Origin: an uncultured delta proteobacterium
Lineage (GTDB): Bacteria; Desulfobacterota; WTBG01; CAIYCZ01
Length of the DNA stretch: 11,011 nucleotides
Assembly (NCBI GenBank): GCA_903924805.1
Contig: CAIYCZ010000037.1
Location: 1-11,011 of the forward strand
Reading direction: 5' to 3'
Part shown: positions 7,375 to 11,011 of the stretch, in pieces
Layout: each line of letters starts with the position of its first letter
How positions within the stretch are numbered: position 1 is the first letter of the stretch
The notes under the pieces: generated by a model
Database searches by the model: none
Seen by the model: the letters and a program-made list of their open reading frames with translations, nothing else
Told to the model about the DNA's origin: nothing
Position numbers and translations under genes: made by a program

Positions 7375-8073
7375 TTACCGGTCAAAAAATATATCCAGTG
7401 CCCGTGTAACACCGCTCTCTTTACCAAACAACACCTTGTAGCCTTTGACCCCGGGATCGTGATCAACTACCGTTTTTAAATATTTTTCAAAATCATTTTT
7501 TGCTTGGTCAAGCACAGCACCTGAAAGAGCTGTAGTCTTTTCAGTAAGGTCAAGGAACAGATTAAGATATTCACGGAAGATCCCCAGGGCATCATCATCC
7601 TTATCTTCTGTAATCCGTGCCTGGCATGCAGCTTTCGAGAAAACACTCTGAATCTCACCCCGCACAGCCCCCGATTCCTTAAGTAATGAAGGGTACCGGT
7701 CTCTTATCTTTAGCATCCTGTCAAAAAGCACTGTGTCATCATGCTTCCCTTCATCTCCAGCCCGGTGAATATCCGCCATAAACATGCGCTTTTCCCCCAT
7801 GATCACCGCCTCGCAGGAAAAGACCGGAAGATCAAGCTCAATGCGGGGGCGCAGAAATGTTGAGCGCACTGCAAGATAAAAAGGGAAGTCTATTTTCAAA
7901 AGCACCACCCGGGAAAACTGCTCAGAGCTATAGACATCTCCATCAACTTTAACCAGGCCAAGAGTTCTTCGGGCACGCTCAGGGAAAGGGTATTTCAAGG
8001 ATACCTGATTGAGCGAGAATTTTCTTTTTATCTCCGCTAATGCAACTGTATGAATATCTCTTAGATGTGCCAT
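7375..8073 (-). CDS. Ferredoxin-dependent bilin reductase (PcyA/HY2)-superfamily protein
   Basis: This 232-residue soluble protein has no signal peptide or membrane segment and is about the usual FDBR length (PcyA has 248). FDBRs reduce biliverdin-type tetrapyrroles with electrons from ferredoxin. I assign it by comparison with Synechocystis PcyA from memory. SEQFSRVVLL (50-59) matches TPQFRKMHLE. LDLPVFSCEAVIMG (80-93) matches YGLPLFGCDIVAG. FSKAA (145-149) matches FSEYC. DHDPGVKGYKVLFG (204-217) matches KNDKTRRVLEKAFG and even better the NDPARG...FG pattern of the PebA/HY2 group. DIFFD (227-231) matches QVLFD. Asp206 thus aligns with catalytic Asp220 of PcyA. The site of Asp105 is Glu88, and His88 and Glu76 of PcyA have no match. 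Activity or substrate may therefore differ, or the protein may bind a bilin without reducing it. The start is supported by AGGAGG just upstream of the ATG. No heme oxygenase or phytochrome gene is in the window. Confidence 0.8.
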   Translation of the reverse strand: MAHLRDIHTVALAEIKRKFSLNQVSLKYPFPERARRTLGLVKVDGDVYSSEQFSRVVLLKIDFPFYLAVRSTFLRPRIELDLPVFSCEAVIMGEKRMFMADIHRAGDEGKHDDTVLFDRMLKIRDRYPSLLKESGAVRGEIQSVFSKAACQARITEDKDDDALGIFREYLNLFLDLTEKTTALSGAVLDQAKNDFEKYLKTVVDHDPGVKGYKVLFGKESGVTRALDIFFDR

Positions 8074-8097
8074 AACCCCCTCCTGAGCTATCCTTAA

Positions 8098-8134
8098 GTT
8101 AAAAAGCTTGCAGGCTCTCTATCCTGCAAGCTTT
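8098..8134 (-). terminator. Hairpin terminator/attenuator between the polyferredoxin and FDBR-like genes
   Basis: A perfect 12-bp stem (AAAGCTTGCAGG at 8103-8114, CCTGCAAGCTTT at 8123-8134) encloses an 8-base loop. On the minus strand it runs into TTTTT and then AACTT, forming an intrinsic terminator for the membrane operon. It also sits only about 25 bases before the start codon of the FDBR-like gene, and any promoter for that gene would have to lie over or before the hairpin. The best match I see is weak (TTTACG at 8158-8163, 17 bases, TATTTG at 8135-8140). Partial read-through from the operon is the alternative. Confidence 0.75.
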
Positions 8135-8155
8135 CAAATACCATCGGTACCCCGT

Positions 8156-8197
8156 TGCGTAAAAAGCATGCTGCGCGAGCACCGTATAGATTACGCA
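8156..8197. repeat. Second inverted repeat at the 3' end of the polyferredoxin gene
   Basis: The arms TGCGTAA (8156-8162) and TTACGCA (8191-8197) enclose a smaller repeat TGCT-GCGCG-AGCA. The right arm overlaps the stop codon of the polyferredoxin gene. Together with the terminator next to it, this gives a structured 3' end that could stabilise the operon transcript. No T run follows, so it is not itself a terminator. Confidence 0.4.
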
Positions 8198-9300
8198 GCC
8201 TTCTTTCCTATCGCTTTTAATCTCGCCTTTTCTTCTGGCGCACGCCTAAATGTTATAACGCCTTCAAACGGGCACGCCTCCATGCAACTGAAGCAGAGGC
8301 AGCAGGTTGCCGGCATTTCATTGTCCTGATTGCGAATATCAATGTAGAACGGACAGACTTCTTCTGCCTGACATTTTTTGCACTGCTTGCACTTTTGTCT
8401 GTTGTAGCGGATGCGCCACATGCTGCCATGGGCCGCAATACCGCGGTAGGATGACAGCCAGCAGAAATGAGTACACATCTTTCTCCATGGCAGCAGCAGC
8501 GAGCCGATAAAAAGACCGTACATGAAGTATATGGGATACCAGAGGTCTCCGGTCAGGTCGAAGACGGTCTCGCAGAAAAACATGGGGAACCAGGATAAAA
8601 GCAGGGTGAACGGGAAATACGGGGCATTCTTATCTATTTCACCGCTTACGTACATAGCACTGGACTTGCTTTGTTCATCAATAGCCCTGGGCAGTTTCGG
8701 AATCGGCCGCGGGTAGGTCATATTCTTAAACAGCCCGTCCTGAAGTGTCGCATTGGGGCACAGCCAGCCGCAGAGCACCCTGCCGAAGAGAAACGGTAAA
8801 ATTGCGACCGTAACCACATGAAACATGCCCCAGAAAAAAAGAGCTACATTTGATCCGTAGATGAACGAATAAGCGGTGAACACCGCGTAGATCATGAAAA
8901 CCGTTATCTGCGTAAAAATGCGGAAGCTAATTACCTTGAGGCGCTCTTTTTTAGGCGGCTGCTCCTCGGTTGTGCCGAAGATCAGCAGCAGGTACGGGAT
9001 TAAGCTTATAATGAGTGTTATCAGGAAATAAAATGCGTTCTGGCCGCTCGGCTGCTTCTCCAGGAGCACCGGGTAGGTGAATGCACCGATCACTGCCGGA
9101 AGCAGCCACAGGTGTGCTGCAAGGCGCGGACGAGCGTTGAAATATTTCTGGTGCAGCAGATTAAAAAATCCTGCCGCGAGCGCGAAAAAAATCCCCGGCT
9201 GTATAACCTTTGTCCCGAACAAGCCATACATGTACACGATTATCGCAGCCCAGAGCGCATATTTATTTATATTTACAAAACGCTGTTTTGTGAGTGTCAT
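8191..9300 (-). CDS. NapH/CcoG-type membrane polyferredoxin (4Fe-4S membrane protein)
   Basis: This 369-residue inner-membrane electron-transfer protein has about eight hydrophobic segments (near 11-30, 35-50, 62-80, 89-109, 125-148, 152-172, 228-246, 254-271). The family's membrane-edge cysteine motifs are RVLCGWLCP (Cys177, Cys181) and CTHFC (Cys276, Cys280). A C-terminal cytoplasmic ferredoxin domain has two clusters: Cys304-x2-Cys307-x2-Cys310-x5-Cys316-Pro, with two more residues than usual before the last Cys, and Cys333-x2-Cys336-x2-Cys339-x3-Cys343-Pro. The tail is Lys/Arg-rich. Relatives (NapH, NosR, CcoG/RdxA, YccM) pass electrons between quinol or ferredoxin and a periplasmic or membrane partner. 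The start is set at the ATG at 9300, which has AAGGAGG upstream; an in-frame ATG at 9363 would overlap the preceding gene. It is the last gene of the operon, 14 bases after the 4-TM gene. The donor and acceptor are unknown. Confidence 0.88.
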   Translation of the reverse strand: MTLTKQRFVNINKYALWAAIIVYMYGLFGTKVIQPGIFFALAAGFFNLLHQKYFNARPRLAAHLWLLPAVIGAFTYPVLLEKQPSGQNAFYFLITLIISLIPYLLLIFGTTEEQPPKKERLKVISFRIFTQITVFMIYAVFTAYSFIYGSNVALFFWGMFHVVTVAILPFLFGRVLCGWLCPNATLQDGLFKNMTYPRPIPKLPRAIDEQSKSSAMYVSGEIDKNAPYFPFTLLLSWFPMFFCETVFDLTGDLWYPIYFMYGLFIGSLLLPWRKMCTHFCWLSSYRGIAAHGSMWRIRYNRQKCKQCKKCQAEEVCPFYIDIRNQDNEMPATCCLCFSCMEACPFEGVITFRRAPEEKARLKAIGKKAA

Positions 9301-9314
9301 GGTCAGTCCTCCTT

Positions 9315-9968
9315 TTAGTGATGGGCAAGAGCCTGTTGAAGTTTGGGCAGAAGCGCCTGCCATTCACCCGGAGATATCAGCAGCCCGAGGGCCAGATAGA
9401 CCACCATAAAGCCGATGCCCACGCCAACCACGCCGTAACGCCTTCCCCTGCTGACCCCGGTACGCCTGCCCATCATCCACATGGCGGTCAGATAGAAAAG
9501 ACCACCAATCATGATATTGCCCCGGGAGCTGCTCACCGTGCTTGCATATAGCGCATCAGGCATCTGCGTGCCCAGATTTTCCACCAGTGTTTTAATCGCG
9601 TGAGAGAGCGTTCCGTTCAGCACAGCGATCGGGATCAGGGATACCGAGGTGAAACGAAGTGAATCTATGTATTTTCTGTCGCGCAGTACAAAATGCATGA
9701 CCAGCGCCAGCAGCGCTACAACAACGAAACCGACGATGGCACCTGACATCGTAGAAAAAAACCTCTGAATGTTGGCGTTGTCCGTCTGCATTATTCGTTT
9801 AAAAAATTCCGCTATATCTATAAGAAACGGCGGGAACATTGCGCGGAACAGGTCCAGCGTTTTAGCATCAGAAATCCCCCAGGACTTGCCAAACATATAA
9901 CAGGGAATAATAATTTCCATAATTCTCGCCGCGCGGGCAAGCGGTGTTGTGTAGTTGTTTTCAGCCAT
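9315..9968 (-). CDS. Hypothetical 4-TM inner-membrane protein of the polyferredoxin operon
   Basis: I do not recognise this 217-residue protein. The N-terminal 70 residues are amphipathic (ARAARIMEIIIPCYMFGKSW, then FPPFLIDIAEFFKRI) and may lie along the membrane. Four strong transmembrane segments follow, near residues 75-95, 106-124, 151-167 and 177-198, separated by basic loops (RDRK, GRRTGVSRGRR) that should face the cytoplasm. It has a single cysteine and no heme-binding CxxCH or Fe-S motif, so any redox role would have to come through its partners. It sits 56 bases after the 7-TM gene and 14 bases before the polyferredoxin gene, with GGAGG 7 bases before its ATG, so co-transcription is very likely. 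A scaffold or quinone-site subunit for the polyferredoxin is a guess only. Confidence 0.8.
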   Translation of the reverse strand: MAENNYTTPLARAARIMEIIIPCYMFGKSWGISDAKTLDLFRAMFPPFLIDIAEFFKRIMQTDNANIQRFFSTMSGAIVGFVVVALLALVMHFVLRDRKYIDSLRFTSVSLIPIAVLNGTLSHAIKTLVENLGTQMPDALYASTVSSSRGNIMIGGLFYLTAMWMMGRRTGVSRGRRYGVVGVGIGFMVVYLALGLLISPGEWQALLPKLQQALAHH

Positions 9969-10024
9969 ACAATATCCTCCAGTTATCTGCTTCTAACTCT
10001 TATATCAGTTTTATGCCCCTGGCA

Positions 10025-10849
10025 TTAACGCGCCCATGGATTAGGTGTCATATAGGACTGTATACTCATCCGGGTCTTGATATGCTCGATATACTGAATC
10101 TCTTCCTGCGCGTCTTTCACCTCGTCAACTAAGCCGCTACCTTCATACTTGATATAAAAATCCTGTGGCTTTTTCCACGGCCCTGAAGACATCAGGATCA
10201 TAGAAAGGGTTATGTATAAAATCCCTCCGATAACGGTCTTGCGCACTACCGTGTCTGCCTTTTTGGCCATAATAACAAGCACGATACTGGCTATCAGGGC
10301 AACCCACATAATAACCGTTGCAACGATCGGCATAACTTCCAGCGGCACGCTGAAGGAATAGTTGTCCATGTAGAGTTCAAACGACCAGATGCCCAGGAAA
10401 ATACCGAAAGCAAATACAACCTGTTTTTTTAAGGCTCCGGTCCGTGCTAAGATGTGTAAAAATATCCATCCGACAAGCGCGTAGAAGTATCCGCCAAGCA
10501 TTTTGATGTTGAGGGCGCTAAACTGAAGAATTTTCCCTGCAGGAACCTTGATGTAGGGTATTTCTCCGACCACCTGCCACATCACTATGCCCGCAAAATA
10601 AGCATACAGGTAACCCTTGCTCTCTTTCTCAACCGTGCAGGCTTTATATACCAGTCCGAGGAAAATAACCGCCATGATGGGAAAAGCAAACAGGTTATAG
10701 TTCTCAACGGGTTTCATGCGAAATGGCAGAAATATGAGCAGGGACAAAACAAAATATACTATACCTGAGAACGCTATTATGGGTGCTCTTAACCAAGGTT
10801 TTATTCTCGCCCATAAAGCTTTTATTAGCCTAATGAGTACCTTTAGCAT
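10025..10849 (-). CDS. Hypothetical 7-TM inner-membrane protein of the polyferredoxin operon
   Basis: I do not recognise this 274-residue protein. It has a short basic N-terminus (KVLIRLIKALWARIKPWLR) and seven predicted transmembrane segments near residues 23-43, 52-69, 80-97, 117-135, 143-161, 170-195 and 205-222. It ends in a soluble, charged tail of about 50 residues (DEVKDAQEEIQYIEHIKTR, ending TPNPWAR). Possible heme or metal ligands inside the membrane are few: His132 in TM4 is the clearest. There is one cysteine (71) and no Fe-S motif. The start codon has AAGGAGG 6 bases upstream and overlaps the stop of the preceding partial gene (ATGCTAA), indicating translational coupling. The protein is probably a structural or electron-carrying partner of the polyferredoxin two genes downstream. 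Confidence 0.8.
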   Translation of the reverse strand: MLKVLIRLIKALWARIKPWLRAPIIAFSGIVYFVLSLLIFLPFRMKPVENYNLFAFPIMAVIFLGLVYKACTVEKESKGYLYAYFAGIVMWQVVGEIPYIKVPAGKILQFSALNIKMLGGYFYALVGWIFLHILARTGALKKQVVFAFGIFLGIWSFELYMDNYSFSVPLEVMPIVATVIMWVALIASIVLVIMAKKADTVVRKTVIGGILYITLSMILMSSGPWKKPQDFYIKYEGSGLVDEVKDAQEEIQYIEHIKTRMSIQSYMTPNPWAR

Positions 10850-11010
10850 GCATGTCCTCCTTGTGATTTATGTTTTGTATTATCAGGAATTGTTGTAGCA
10901 AAACGCAGAAAGCTATGGGTGGGTTGGGATTCCTCTTTAAACCACATACTGAATATTTTACCTATACCAACGTAACAGAATGATGGCGCAGTTGAGACAG
11001 TTTGCCGGAT
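10843..11010 (-). CDS. C-terminal part of an unknown gene running off the right edge, first visible gene of the operon
   Basis: The minus-strand frame beginning at 11010 stays open for 55 codons to a TAA at 10845-10843. That stop overlaps the start of the 7-TM gene in the compact arrangement ATGCTAA, typical of coupled operon genes. The visible part includes SFCYVGIGKIFSMWFKEE and ends KHKSQGGHAC, hydrophilic with several His near the end and two cysteines. I cannot name the family. The other two minus-strand frames should be closed: the one read from base 11011 stops after 17 codons. The call rests on the open frame and the overlap. It is partial because the start lies outside the window. 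Confidence 0.5.
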   Translation of the reverse strand: MRQTVSTAPSFCYVGIGKIFSMWFKEESQPTHSFLRFATTIPDNTKHKSQGGHAC

Positions 11011-11011
11011 A

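Noticed and set aside
9301..9363. Upstream ATG extending the polyferredoxin by 21 residues
   Set aside because: It would overlap the end of the 4-TM gene. The ATG at 9300 has a good AAGGAGG site, and the extension does not look like a membrane-protein N-terminus.
1..11011. CRISPR arrays, tRNA or rRNA genes, insertion sequences, phage genes
   Set aside because: No regularly spaced repeats, no cloverleaf-like segments, no transposase motifs and no terminal inverted repeats with target duplications were seen.

Overview
The window looks like chromosomal DNA from an anaerobic or microaerobic, non-phototrophic, probably Gram-negative bacterium (Desulfobacterota, Nitrospirota or a similar lineage is my guess; no marker gene settles it). 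The grounds are a tungsten/molybdopterin aldehyde ferredoxin oxidoreductase, an iron-sulfur flavoprotein, a membrane polyferredoxin, a fused membrane/spermidine-synthase-like protein, and a secreted beta-helix protein with a C-terminal domain common in such genomes. There is no rRNA, tRNA, CRISPR array, transposase or phage gene.

Layout, left to right. Positions 1-167 hold the possible tail of a + strand gene and a strong bidirectional terminator. Three minus-strand genes follow, each apparently its own transcription unit: a secreted parallel beta-helix protein (168-1862, near-consensus promoter at 1934-1961), an aldehyde ferredoxin oxidoreductase (2114-4033, own terminator and TTGACA promoter), and a 781-residue membrane protein with a central degenerate spermidine-synthase domain (4208-6553). 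A divergent control region (6554-6751) with two dyad symmetries separates it from the only clear complete + strand gene, an iron-sulfur flavoprotein (6752-7327). Convergent with that is a 232-residue protein (7375-8073) that I assign to the ferredoxin-dependent bilin reductase (FDBR; PcyA/HY2) superfamily. Upstream of it on the same strand is a tightly spaced operon: a partial gene running off the right edge (10843-11010), a 7-TM protein, a 4-TM protein, and a NapH/CcoG-type membrane polyferredoxin (8191-9300). The operon ends in a hairpin terminator just before the FDBR gene.

How the genes may work together. Four neighbouring products (AOR, iron-sulfur flavoprotein, FDBR-like protein, membrane polyferredoxin) handle low-potential electrons from ferredoxin-type carriers. 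The polyferredoxin operon probably passes electrons across or along the cytoplasmic membrane. The FDBR-like protein needs a ferredoxin-like donor and lies directly downstream, so a functional link is possible but not shown, and a terminator-like hairpin separates them. No heme oxygenase, phytochrome or phycobiliprotein gene is visible. The FDBR-like gene, with an altered active site in a non-photosynthetic setting and beside an uncharacterised membrane Fe-S operon, is the most interesting item here.
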